This document shows, in pieces, positions 1 to 8,331 of a stretch of 64,000 nt of DNA (positions within the stretch are counted from its first letter, which is position 1; every line of letters begins with the position of its first letter). The position numbers and the translations under genes were made by a program. Origin of the DNA: JACMNW01 sp963708425 (GTDB taxonomy: Bacteria > Pseudomonadota > Alphaproteobacteria > Rhodobacterales > Rhodobacteraceae); assembly GCA_963708425.1 (NCBI GenBank), contig OY970206.1, positions 1,736,001 to 1,800,000 on the forward strand. Direction: 5' to 3'. The notes under the pieces were generated by a model. The model ran no database searches. It saw only the letters and a list, made by a program, of their open reading frames with translations, and was not told the origin of the DNA.

Positions 1-1
1 G

Positions 2-1129
2 TTTCATGCATCCATCGCGGCAAAAACGCGGAATTTGGTGGAATATAAGGGCTACTGGCTGCCGCAAAGCTTTGCTGCCAACGGCCCGACCGAGGAATAC
101 TGGGCCTGCCGCCAAGCGGCGGTGGTGCTGGACCTGTCGCCCCTGCGCAAGTTTGAGGTGACAGGGCCGGATGCCGAAGCGTTGATGCAATACACGCTGA
201 CGCGGGATGTGAAAAAGCTGACCGATGGGCAAGTGGTGTATTCGGCGATGTGTTATCCGCATGGCGGGATGATCGACGATGGCACGCTTTTCCGGCTGGG
301 GCGCGATCGGTTCCGCTGGATTGGCGGCGATGATTATTCCGGCATCTGGCTGCGCGAGCAGGCGGAAAAGCTGGGGCTGAAGGTGATGGTGCGCGGATCG
401 ACGGATCAGTTGCACAATCTGGCGGTGCAGGGGCCGAATAGTCGCGAGATCATGCGGCGGATGATCTGGACCGCACCACATCAGCCGACGGTGGATGAGC
501 TTGGCTGGTTTCGCTTTGCGCCAGCGCGGGTTGGTGGGCCGGACGGGGCACCGATTGTGCTGTCACGCACCGGGTATACCGGCGAGCTGGGGTATGAGAT
601 TTTCTGCCATCCGAAAGATGGTGCTGCGGTTTGGGATGCGGTCTGGGAACATGGCGCCGATCTGGGGCTGAAACCGATGGGGTTGGCGGCGCTGGATATG
701 GTGCGGATCGAGGCGGGGCTGATCTTTGCGGGCTATGAGTTTTCCGACCAGACGGACCCGTTTGAGGCGGGCATCGGGTTTACCGTGCCGCTGAAATCGA
801 AGACCGATGATTTCATTGGGCGCGATGCGCTGATCCGGCGGAAAGAGCATCCGATGCACAAGCTGGTGGGGCTGGATATCGATGCGTCGGTCGATGTGGG
901 GCATGGCGATAGTGTATATATCGGGCGGGCGCAGATTGGGGTGGTGACATCAGGGATGCGGTCGCCGCTGCTGGACAAAACGATTGCGATGGCGCGGGTG
1001 GACGTTGCGCACGCCGAGGTTGGCACGGAGGTCGAGGTGGGCAAGCTGGACGGGCAGCAAAAGCGGTTGCCAGCACGGATTGTCACTTTGTCGCATTACG
1101 ATCCGAAGAAAACGCGCCCACAATCTTGA
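2..1129 (+). CDS. GcvT-family aminomethyltransferase-like protein (5' end outside window)
   Basis: This is a glycine-cleavage T-protein (GcvT) family enzyme, a group of folate-dependent methyl or aminomethyl transferases. The reading frame is already open at base 2, and the residues before the first possible start (TTG at 35, GTG at 38) continue the family's N-terminal pattern (FHASIAAKTRN), so the gene begins upstream of the window. The segments EYWACRQAAVVLDLSPLRKFEVTG, LAVQGPNS, SRTGYTGELGYEIF and GLAALDMVRIEAGL are typical of the folate-binding core, and the C-terminal barrel ends near PARIVTLSHYDP. The substrate cannot be read from sequence; the protein lacks the pattern I expect for DMSP demethylase DmdA. 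Its stop overlaps the possible start of the globin gene, so the two are probably cotranscribed. Confidence 0.82.
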   Translation, partial: FHASIAAKTRNLVEYKGYWLPQSFAANGPTEEYWACRQAAVVLDLSPLRKFEVTGPDAEALMQYTLTRDVKKLTDGQVVYSAMCYPHGGMIDDGTLFRLGRDRFRWIGGDDYSGIWLREQAEKLGLKVMVRGSTDQLHNLAVQGPNSREIMRRMIWTAPHQPTVDELGWFRFAPARVGGPDGAPIVLSRTGYTGELGYEIFCHPKDGAAVWDAVWEHGADLGLKPMGLAALDMVRIEAGLIFAGYEFSDQTDPFEAGIGFTVPLKSKTDDFIGRDALIRRKEHPMHKLVGLDIDASVDVGHGDSVYIGRAQIGVVTSGMRSPLLDKTIAMARVDVAHAEVGTEVEVGKLDGQQKRLPARIVTLSHYDPKKTRPQS

Positions 1130-1518
1130 TTGTGCAAAGCATGTTCGACCAGATCGGCGGCGAACCTGCCGTTCGAGCCTTGGTCGAGCGGTTTTATGAT
1201 CTTGTCGAAACGCTGCCAGAGGGTGCACAGATCCTGCATCTGCATCTGCTTGGTCACGGAATGGCGCATGTGCGGGCCGAACAGTTCGATTTCATGAGCG
1301 GGTTTCTGGGCGGGCGCAGGATTTATGCCGAAAACCACGGCCATATGAACCTGCGCGAGATCCACGCCCATGTGCCAATCCGGGCAGTGGATGCAGAGAA
1401 CTGGCTGCATTGTATGGCGCGCGCGCTGGTTGAAACCGGGGTAGCGACGGGGTTGCATAGGCCGATCATGGCGACGCTGGGCCGTGCGGCGCGGATGTTG
1501 GTCAATCAGCCGTCTTAG
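1126..1518 (+). CDS. Group II truncated hemoglobin
   Basis: A 130-residue globin of the truncated 2-on-2 type, expected to bind heme and O2 or NO in the cytoplasm. The opening FDQIGGEPAVRALVERFYDLV is the A/B-helix signature, FMSGFLGG is the E-helix region, IHAHVPI carries the likely proximal histidine, and NWLHCM carries the tryptophan typical of group II. The start is uncertain. TTG at 1126 overlaps the stop of the upstream gene by four bases and suggests coupling; GTG at 1132 and ATG at 1141 are alternatives, and 1141 gives the usual family N-terminus. No clear ribosome binding site is seen. The gene ends 61 bases before the convergent amide operon. Confidence 0.8.
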   Translation: MIVQSMFDQIGGEPAVRALVERFYDLVETLPEGAQILHLHLLGHGMAHVRAEQFDFMSGFLGGRRIYAENHGHMNLREIHAHVPIRAVDAENWLHCMARALVETGVATGLHRPIMATLGRAARMLVNQPS

Positions 1519-1579
1519 TGACCCCGGCTTGTCCCTAATTTCAGATTGGGAACGCGATTTGGGCAGATTTAGACCCTGT

Positions 1580-3352
1580 TCATGCGCTTTCTGCAACCAT
1601 ATGACCGCCACCGATATCGACCAGCATCAGCCGCTTTGGACCTTTGCCAAAGGCATGAACCGGGCTTGGCACTTCGCCGGAAAGCCGGGGCTGCGGGACG
1701 CGGATATGAGTGGGGTCGGGCACTGGCACCGCTTCGATCAGGCGGCGGGTGTAAGGGTGTTGCGGGTTGCCGAAGATTTGCGCGCGGCTGCCCATTTCAA
1801 CGATCTGGCCCAGGTACATCACCGCAACGCGGTCGGAGATATTTTCGACGACCGCCATATCGTGGCTGATGAACAGGTAGGCGATGCCAAATTCGCGTTG
1901 CAGGGCTTGCAGCAGATCAAGCACGCGCGCCTGCACCGACACATCCAGCGCTGAAACGGATTCGTCTGCGATGATCAGATCTGGTTGCAGGGCAAGCGCG
2001 CGGGCGATGCAGATGCGTTGCCGCTGGCCGCCGGAAAATTCGTGCGGGTAACGGTCAAGTTGATCGGCAGACAGGCCGACGCACGCCATCAGATCGGCGG
2101 CGCGGGCGCGTTGTTCGGCGGGGGTGCCAAGTTTGTGGATCAACAGCGGCTCGGCGATCAGTTGGCCGACGGTCATGCGCGGGTTCAGGGCAGCCATCGG
2201 GTCTTGAAAGACAACCTGAATGCGGCGGCGCAGCGCCTTTTTGCCCGCAGTATCAAGGGTGGCGAGCGATTGGCCGGCAACTTCGATGGTGCCTTGATGC
2301 GGCACAAGGCCGACCATGGCTTTGGCGATGGTGGATTTGCCGCAACCGGATTCGCCGACAAGGGCGAAGGTTTCGCCGCGCCTGATCTCAAAGCTGACGT
2401 GTTCGACGGCGTGAACTTGGCCGGTGGCTTGGCCAAGGATGCCGCCTTTCAGGGGGAATCGCACGACAACATCGCGCAGGCTGGCGATGATGTCGGTGCC
2501 GGTTTCGGCGCGGGGTTTGCCCTTGCCGATCCGGGGCACGGCGGCGAGCAGGTCTTGGGTGTAGGGCATTTTGGGGTGCACGAAAATCTGGGTGGCTGTG
2601 CCGTCTTCCACCACCTGCCCGGATTTCATCACGACGACGCGGTCAGCCATTTCAGCCACAACGCCCATATCATGAGTGATCAGGATGATGGCCGTACCAA
2701 GATCGCGTTGCAGGTCGCGCAGTAGGTCAAGCACCTCGCGCTGGACGGTGACATCAAGGGCGGTGGTCGGTTCATCGGCGATCAGAACCTCGGGGCGCAG
2801 GGCAAGGGCCATCGCGATCATCACACGCTGGCGCATGCCGCCGGACAGCTCGTGCGGGTATTGGGCCAGCCGCTGTTCGGGCTGCGACAGACGCACGGCT
2901 TGCAACGCTGACAGCGCCATTTTGCGGGCCTCGGCGCGGCTGACGGCGGTGTGGGCGCGGATGGCTTCTGTAAGCTGTGTGCCGATGGACAGGACCGGGT
3001 TGAGGCTGGTCATCGGTTCTTGGAATATCATGGCGATGCGGCTGCCGCGCAGGCTGCGCAGTTGTGTTTCTGGTAGCTGCGTTAGGTCAGTGTTGCCGAG
3101 AGTGATCGAACCGGCGGTAACACGCACTGCGGGGGGTGGCAGCAGCCCCATAATCGCCAGTGCGGTGATTGATTTGCCCGACCCGCTTTCGCCCGCAATG
3201 GCAAGGGTTTCACCCCGGCGCAGGGTGAAGGACAGGTTTTCAACCAAGGGTCGGTCGCCGCTTTCGGTACGTACCGAGACAGTCAGGTTTTGTACCCGCA
3301 GAACCTCTGGGGCCAAATCGGCCCCAGGTGCAATTTTGCTGGTTTCGTTCAT
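1580..3352 (-). CDS. Double-domain ABC transporter ATPase (DppD-DppF fusion type)
   Basis: This 590-residue cytoplasmic protein powers the peptide/amide-type importer encoded upstream. It contains two complete ATPase domains in tandem. The first has Walker A GESGSGKS at residues 54-61, signature LSGGMRQR and Walker B VLIADEPT. The second has Walker A GESGCGKS near residue 340, signature FSGGQRQR and Walker B LIIADESV. Each domain ends with an oligopeptide-type C-terminal extension (PYTQDLLAAVP and PYTRRLIEAVP). Such fusions replace separate DppD and DppF subunits in many proteobacteria. The start overlaps the end of the formamidase gene by four bases, and it is the last gene of the operon. 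Substrate specificity comes from the binding protein, not from this subunit. Confidence 0.92.
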   Translation of the reverse strand: MNETSKIAPGADLAPEVLRVQNLTVSVRTESGDRPLVENLSFTLRRGETLAIAGESGSGKSITALAIMGLLPPPAVRVTAGSITLGNTDLTQLPETQLRSLRGSRIAMIFQEPMTSLNPVLSIGTQLTEAIRAHTAVSRAEARKMALSALQAVRLSQPEQRLAQYPHELSGGMRQRVMIAMALALRPEVLIADEPTTALDVTVQREVLDLLRDLQRDLGTAIILITHDMGVVAEMADRVVVMKSGQVVEDGTATQIFVHPKMPYTQDLLAAVPRIGKGKPRAETGTDIIASLRDVVVRFPLKGGILGQATGQVHAVEHVSFEIRRGETFALVGESGCGKSTIAKAMVGLVPHQGTIEVAGQSLATLDTAGKKALRRRIQVVFQDPMAALNPRMTVGQLIAEPLLIHKLGTPAEQRARAADLMACVGLSADQLDRYPHEFSGGQRQRICIARALALQPDLIIADESVSALDVSVQARVLDLLQALQREFGIAYLFISHDMAVVENISDRVAVMYLGQIVEMGSRAQIFGNPQHPYTRRLIEAVPVPDPTHIRVPQPRLSGEVPSPVHAFGKGPKRLMLVDIGGGHMVAESA

Positions 3353-4308
3353 TCAAACACGCAGCGAGGGAAGTAAAAGCTGACGACCCAGTTGGGCATA
3401 TCGACAATTTCCGAGATGCGAAGATCGCCGCAAGTGGAGACCAGCATATAAGCATCGACCGCTGCCATACCGCGTTGCGCGCACAGCAGATCAACCATCG
3501 CGGACACCGCATCGCGAGCAGCCGACATCAGGTCTGGGCCGATGCCAGTTGTGACCTCGTACCCCTTGGCGTCGAGGTGCCTTGTGACCGGCCCGGGGGT
3601 GGTGAAGCGCGGCGTCTTCAGGTTGGCACCTTTCACCACATCCAGCTTCAGAACCACATCCATCGGCGATTCAATGGCGGTGCCGCACACCTCGCCATCG
3701 CCTTGGGCGGCGTGGGTATCACCCACGCTGAACAGGGCACCTTTCACCTCCACCGGCAGGTAAAGCGTTACCCCGGCGGTCAGATCGCGGATGTCAAGGT
3801 TACCGCCAACACGGCGCGGCGGCACAACCGAATGCAGGCCCGGTTCAGCCAAAGCATTGCCGATGGTGCCGGCGAACGGCTTTAGCGGTACACTTCCTTC
3901 GCGGCCAAACAGGGCTGGCCCCATTTGGCCCGGTTCGTAGGACCAGATGTGCAGGGCCGGGTCGGTGAATTGGTCGGCAAGCAAGCCGAAGCCGGGAATA
4001 TTGGCCGTCCAGCCAAAACCGCGCCCATCGTGCGCGCGTGGGGTGAAGCTTTCGATCGTGACCTTGATGGCATCGCCGGGTTCGGCACCTTCGACATAGA
4101 TCGGGCCCGACACCGGGTTGATCTTGCCGAAATCCAGCGCCGTCACATCGGCGACGGTAGAGGACGGGCCAAGTTGGCCCGCCGAGCTATCCTGACAGTG
4201 AAACAGGATGGTTGATCCCGGCTCCACCCGTTCGGCTGGGGCAAGTGAATTGTCCCAGCCGAAGTGATGTTGCGCGCCGTGAATCGTATAATCACAGGCT
4301 TTGCACAT
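3349..4308 (-). CDS. Acetamidase/formamidase family amidohydrolase
   Basis: A 319-residue enzyme of the FmdA/AmdA family, which hydrolyses formamide, acetamide or other short amides to ammonia and the acid. Family hallmarks are visible: the N-terminal HHFGWDNSLAP block, PVSGPIYVEGAEPGD, the metal-site block GDTHAAQGDGEVCGTAIE and the C-terminal cysteine-rich end. It lacks a signal peptide and is probably cytoplasmic. It lies between the binding-protein gene (3-base gap) and the ATPase gene (4-base overlap), so it is made together with the importer. Together with the amiC/amiR-like genes at the head of the operon, this implies that an imported amide is cleaved here for nitrogen. The exact amide is not known. 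Confidence 0.88.
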   Translation of the reverse strand: MCKACDYTIHGAQHHFGWDNSLAPAERVEPGSTILFHCQDSSAGQLGPSSTVADVTALDFGKINPVSGPIYVEGAEPGDAIKVTIESFTPRAHDGRGFGWTANIPGFGLLADQFTDPALHIWSYEPGQMGPALFGREGSVPLKPFAGTIGNALAEPGLHSVVPPRRVGGNLDIRDLTAGVTLYLPVEVKGALFSVGDTHAAQGDGEVCGTAIESPMDVVLKLDVVKGANLKTPRFTTPGPVTRHLDAKGYEVTTGIGPDLMSAARDAVSAMVDLLCAQRGMAAVDAYMLVSTCGDLRISEIVDMPNWVVSFYFPRCVFE

Positions 4309-4311
4309 GGC

Positions 4312-5928
4312 TTACTTCACATAGATGTAGTCAAAGTTCACGGTGGCAATCGGATCGACGTAAAGCGCATCTGCGCCGCCCATGCGATCTGATTTCATCG
4401 TGAAACGCTGATCGTTGAACAACGGTGCCCAAGGCGCGTCTTCCATCACCTTCATGTAGATATCCGACCACGCCTTCAGACGATCCGCCGATTTGGCGGG
4501 GTCTGACATGCTGTCGGCAGCCACCGCTGCGGCATCAAGATCGGCGTTGCAGTACTTGGACCAGTTCCAGCCGCCCGGTTCTGCCCCGGCGCAACCAAGG
4601 ATCGGCCCGTAGAAGTTTGACGGATCGGGAAAGTCGGCGATCCACGCCATGCCGCCGGACCATATCATTGGGGCCGTGCCCGTGCCCCCCGCCTCGATCA
4701 CGTTCGCAGCCGCTAGCGATTGCAGGTTGGCCTTGATGCCGATGGCCGCCAGATCCTGTTGAATGGCTTGCGCGATGCGCGGGTTCGGGTCGGTGTTCAT
4801 TACGTAAAGATCGGTTTCAAACCCGTCGGGCATTCCGGCGTCGGCCAGCAGTTTCTTGGCACCTTCAACGTCATAGGGATAGCCCGCGTATTCGGCTGTG
4901 TAGCCCGGCATTGCAGGCGGCAGTGGCTGTGTGGCGGGCACCGCGCGGTTGTTGATGACCTGCACAACCCGGTCTTTGTTGATTGCCATGTTGACTGCAC
5001 GGCGCACTTCAACCTTGTCAAACGGCGCTGTCATGACGTTCATAGTGATGTAGCCGGTGTGCAGCATACCGCCTTCGACAACGCGGGCTTTCTGCGCCGG
5101 ATCGCCCATCACTTCGGTGAACTTGGCAGGTGGCACGCCATCACCGGGGATATCAATCTCGCCGTTCTGCAACCGCAGTAAGGCGACGATGGGTTCCTGG
5201 CCAAATTCGTAGGTGATCTGATCAAGATAGGGCTCGCCTGCGCGCCAATAGTCGGTGTTCTTGGCGAAAACCAAACGTTGGCCAAGAGTCCATTCTGTCA
5301 TCTTGAAGGCACCGGTACCGACCGGCATTTTGCCGAAATCACCATTCGCTGCCTCGACCGCCTCTTTCGGCACGACAGAGCCGAAGTTGATGGCCATGAC
5401 GTGCAGGAAAGTGGCGTCTGGGCGGGACAAATCAATGCGAACGGTCAGTGGATCAACGACCGTGACGCCTTCGAGGCTGGTTGCAGTGCCGCCAACCATT
5501 GCGTCATAACCCTTGACCGCACCGAAAAAGCCCGAGCCCGGCGATTGGGTTGCGGGCAAAGTCACGCGATCCAGCGAGTATTTCACATCTTCCGCCGTCA
5601 TCTCACGGCCATTGTGGAACTTGACGCCGGGGCGCAGTTTGAAGGTATAGGTTAGCCCGTCTTCGGTAATTTCGTAGCTTTCCGCCAAACCGGGCCGCAA
5701 ATCGGTGGTCCCCGGCACGTAATCCATCAGCCCATCAAACAATGACCTGATCATCGACCAGTTCTGCCAATCGTAGCCGATTGCAGGGTCTAACGTTGCG
5801 ACATCATCCTTGTAGGTCATCACGATTGACCCGCCGGGTTTGGCGTTTGGATCGGGGGTGTAATCTTGTGCAATGGCGGGCAGCGCCAGTGCCATCATCA
5901 CGGCGGTCGAAGTGAGTAGGTTTTTCAT
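4312..5928 (-). CDS. ABC transporter substrate-binding protein, family 5 (DppA/OppA type)
   Basis: A 538-residue periplasmic solute-binding protein. A signal peptide is clear (MKNLLTSTAVMMALALPAIA, cleavage before QDY). The mature protein shows the family-5 pattern: GGSIVMTYKDDVATLDPAIGYDW, LAESYEITEDGLTYTFKLRPGVKFHNGREMTAEDVKYSLDR, and a central lobe starting near FGSVVPKEAV. Family-5 proteins bind peptides, nickel, glutathione and other small polar compounds. In this operon, an amide or short peptide-like amide is the likely ligand, though that is inference from the adjacent formamidase and AmiC-like sensor. It is separated from the upstream permease gene by 15 bases, which contain a strong ribosome binding site. 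Confidence 0.9.
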   Translation of the reverse strand: MKNLLTSTAVMMALALPAIAQDYTPDPNAKPGGSIVMTYKDDVATLDPAIGYDWQNWSMIRSLFDGLMDYVPGTTDLRPGLAESYEITEDGLTYTFKLRPGVKFHNGREMTAEDVKYSLDRVTLPATQSPGSGFFGAVKGYDAMVGGTATSLEGVTVVDPLTVRIDLSRPDATFLHVMAINFGSVVPKEAVEAANGDFGKMPVGTGAFKMTEWTLGQRLVFAKNTDYWRAGEPYLDQITYEFGQEPIVALLRLQNGEIDIPGDGVPPAKFTEVMGDPAQKARVVEGGMLHTGYITMNVMTAPFDKVEVRRAVNMAINKDRVVQVINNRAVPATQPLPPAMPGYTAEYAGYPYDVEGAKKLLADAGMPDGFETDLYVMNTDPNPRIAQAIQQDLAAIGIKANLQSLAAANVIEAGGTGTAPMIWSGGMAWIADFPDPSNFYGPILGCAGAEPGGWNWSKYCNADLDAAAVAADSMSDPAKSADRLKAWSDIYMKVMEDAPWAPLFNDQRFTMKSDRMGGADALYVDPIATVNFDYIYVK

Positions 5929-5943
5929 AGCTCTCTCCTGTTG

Positions 5944-6864
5944 CTATTTCAGTTTTATGCGGGGGTCGATGAACGGGGCGATCAGATCGGCCAACAGATT
6001 GCCAAGCACGATGGCGACGGCAGAAACCAGCGTGACGCCCATGATGATGGGAATGTCGATGCGTTGGATTGCTTGCCATGCCAGTTGGCCAATGCCGGGC
6101 CAGCCAAAGACAGATTCCACCACGACGATGCCGCCCATGAACACGCCGACATCAATGCCGATCATGGCGATGATTGGCAGAATGGCGTTCGGCAGTGCGT
6201 GGCCAAGCACGACGCGGGCGCGGGTCAGGCCTTTGGCGCGGGCGGTGCGGATATAGTCGGCGCGCATGACGTCAATCATCGAAGATCGCATCATGCGGGA
6301 ATACCAGCCGGAGCCAAGGATGCCCAAGGTGATGGCGGGTAATACCAGGTGCTGGAAGGTGCCGTAGCCGCCGATGGGGAACCAGCCAAGCTTGACCGAA
6401 AACACGTAGAGCATCAGCAGGCTGACTACGAATTGCGGGGCAGACACGGTCACGAATGACGTCATCATCAGCGCCTGATCGGTAAAGCGATCACGCCTTA
6501 GTGCGGCGAGGATGCCCATGGAAAGGCCAATCACCAGCTCGCAGAAAATTGCGGCAGCCATCAGCAGTAGAGTCGCTGGCAGGCGCGAGGCGATCAGCAC
6601 CGACACCTCCGATTTCTGCAGGTAGCTGCGACCCAGATCGCCTTGCACGAGGCCGCTTAAGTAGCGGCCAAACTGCACGAGGAACGGCTTATCTAGACCC
6701 AGTTGCTGCCGAATGCTTTCAACCGTTTCGGCAGTGGCAGACCGCCCGGCAATCTGGCGAACCGGATCGGCAGGCAGCACGAACAGCAAGAAAAAAGTGA
6801 TCAAGGCTACGCCCAGCAGGATTAGGGCCGATTGGATCAGGCGACGCAGGATGTACCCAGCCAT
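5944..6864 (-). CDS. ABC transporter permease (DppB type)
   Basis: An inner-membrane permease of about 306 residues, one half of the importer channel. The start used is the ATG at 6864, giving MAGYILRRLIQSALILLGVALITFFLLF, the standard DppB beginning with a first transmembrane helix. A longer reading into the upstream gene adds no family-like sequence. DppB-type features include LPADPVRQIAGRSAT, the periplasmic loop GLDKPFLVQFGRYLSGLVQGDLGRSY, and the cytoplasmic EAA loop at YIRTARAKGLTRARVVLGHALPNA. The start codon shares one base with the stop of the partner permease gene (TGATG), indicating translational coupling. Confidence 0.9.
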   Translation of the reverse strand: MAGYILRRLIQSALILLGVALITFFLLFVLPADPVRQIAGRSATAETVESIRQQLGLDKPFLVQFGRYLSGLVQGDLGRSYLQKSEVSVLIASRLPATLLLMAAAIFCELVIGLSMGILAALRRDRFTDQALMMTSFVTVSAPQFVVSLLMLYVFSVKLGWFPIGGYGTFQHLVLPAITLGILGSGWYSRMMRSSMIDVMRADYIRTARAKGLTRARVVLGHALPNAILPIIAMIGIDVGVFMGGIVVVESVFGWPGIGQLAWQAIQRIDIPIIMGVTLVSAVAIVLGNLLADLIAPFIDPRIKLK

Positions 6865-7748
6865 CACGCGCGCCCCCTTTGCGTTGGGTCCAGCACATCG
6901 CGCAGCGCGTCGCCGACAAGATTGAAGGCCAGCGCCAGCAGAATGATCGCGGCACCGGGAATGAACACCAGCCATGGGGCGGATTGGAAGTAGGTCTGGT
7001 TCTCAAATATGATGTTGCCCCACGACGGCGTTGGCGGCTGCACACCGACGCCCAGGAACGACAGCGTCGCTTCTAACAGCACAGTGGTCGAAATGCCCAA
7101 AGTGCCCCAAACAATGATCGTGGGCACCAGATGCGGCAGAATGTGGCGGAACAGAATGCGGGCGGTGCTGGCCCCCAGTGTACGCTCGGCGGCGATGAAA
7201 TCGCGCGTCGCAAGCGATGTGGTTTCAGTGTAGATCACCCGCGCGGTTTGCACCCAGTTCACAAGGGCAATGACCATGGCCACGATCCACAACGAGGGTG
7301 AGAATATTGCCGCGAGACAGATCGCCAGTAGCAACGCAGGGAACGCCATCATCAAGTCGGTGAATCGCATCAGAATTGCACCGACCCAGCCGCGGAAATA
7401 GCCTGCGGTAATGCCCACAAGCGTGCCAATCAGTAGCGCCAGTCCGTTGGCCACAATGCCGATGATCAGCGACGTGCGCGCGCCGTAAAGAATGCGGCTG
7501 AACAGATCACGACCCAGCAGATCGGTGCCCATCGGATAGGCACCACCGGGCGGCATTGGCGCGCCTTCGATCGTCAGCCCGTCGAAGTTTTGCATGTCTG
7601 GCGGGAACGGAGCCAGCAGCGGGGCGAACAGCGCACCACCGGCAACGATAGCAATCAACACCAGCCCGAGCACGGCCAACTTGCGCTGCAACAGGCGCGC
7701 CAAAGCACCCTTTGGCCGCGCCGCATTAGCCTCGGTTAAGCTGGTCAT
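6864..7748 (-). CDS. ABC transporter permease (DppC type)
   Basis: An inner-membrane permease of about 294 residues that pairs with the DppB-type subunit. It has the DppC layout: a first helix at LAVLGLVLIAIVAGGALFAPLLAPF, the loop PMGTDLLGRDLFSRILYGARTSL, and the EAA loop RDFIAAERTLGASTARILFRHILPHLVPT. I chose ATG 7748 because GGGGG lies six bases upstream; ATG 7754, two codons earlier, is possible. Either way the start lies inside the end of the amiR-like gene (overlap 23 or 29 bases), so it depends on translation of that gene. The far longer open frame upstream is out-of-frame amiR sequence and is not coding. Confidence 0.88.
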   Translation of the reverse strand: MTSLTEANAARPKGALARLLQRKLAVLGLVLIAIVAGGALFAPLLAPFPPDMQNFDGLTIEGAPMPPGGAYPMGTDLLGRDLFSRILYGARTSLIIGIVANGLALLIGTLVGITAGYFRGWVGAILMRFTDLMMAFPALLLAICLAAIFSPSLWIVAMVIALVNWVQTARVIYTETTSLATRDFIAAERTLGASTARILFRHILPHLVPTIIVWGTLGISTTVLLEATLSFLGVGVQPPTPSWGNIIFENQTYFQSAPWLVFIPGAAIILLALAFNLVGDALRDVLDPTQRGRA

Positions 7749-8331
7749 CGCCATCCCCCGATGCATAGCGGGCAACAACGCGCAGGGCGGCGTCTTCAAA
7801 ACTGATCCGCCATGCCATCGCCATTTGACGTAGCTGCGCATAGGCTTCGGCCTCGGTCTTGCCCATGGCGGCAAGCTGCGCCACGGCCTGAACCACGGTT
7901 TGGCGTTCATCCAGACGCCGTCGCAGATCGGCAATTTCCGCCGCCAAGGTGCGCTGTCGATCAAAACCATCGCGGGCAATCAACAGCGCCGAATAGGTGC
8001 CGTTGTCACCCACCGGTTTCAGCAATTGCGCATGGGCGCCGATTTGCAGTGACCATTCGATCCGCCCGGGCGCCTCTGACCCGATCAGGGCGATCATGGG
8101 CATCGGGGCCGAACCCGCCGCCCAGGGAAATTGTGCGTCATAGCCCATGTCGGCGTCGAAAAAGATGAAATCGGCGGCCAGCGCCTGCGGCCCGAGTTCC
8201 GGCCAAACCTGATCAACCGTCAGACCAATGGCCACCAACTGCCGGGTCAGCGCCTGTACTGTCGGATGCGGGCGATGCAGTATCGTGGCCCGCGCACCAC
8301 CCAGGTTCTGAATGCGCACCTGCCGTTTCAT
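7726..8331 (-). CDS. AmiR-like ANTAR-domain transcription antiterminator
   Basis: A 201-residue protein with the architecture of AmiR, the RNA-binding antiterminator of the Pseudomonas amidase operon. The first ~125 residues resemble a receiver-like domain without a convincing phosphoacceptor site. A coiled-coil linker follows (LAAEIADLRRRLDERQTVVQAVAQLA), then a C-terminal ANTAR three-helix domain with GKTEAEAYAQLRQMAMAWRISFEDAALRVV. In the known system AmiC holds AmiR inactive until an amide is bound; AmiR then binds leader RNA and prevents termination. Here the gene overlaps the amiC-like gene by four bases (ATGA), and a terminator lies in the leader at 9431-9473, so the circuit is complete in outline. 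The role is inferred from architecture and context. Confidence 0.82.
   Translation of the reverse strand: MKRQVRIQNLGGARATILHRPHPTVQALTRQLVAIGLTVDQVWPELGPQALAADFIFFDADMGYDAQFPWAAGSAPMPMIALIGSEAPGRIEWSLQIGAHAQLLKPVGDNGTYSALLIARDGFDRQRTLAAEIADLRRRLDERQTVVQAVAQLAAMGKTEAEAYAQLRQMAMAWRISFEDAALRVVARYASGDGDDQLNRG

Noticed and set aside
1985..2725. A 246-codon plus-strand open frame opposite the double ABC ATPase
   Set aside because: It has no family resemblance, lies fully antisense to a well-supported gene and arises from high GC content at third positions.
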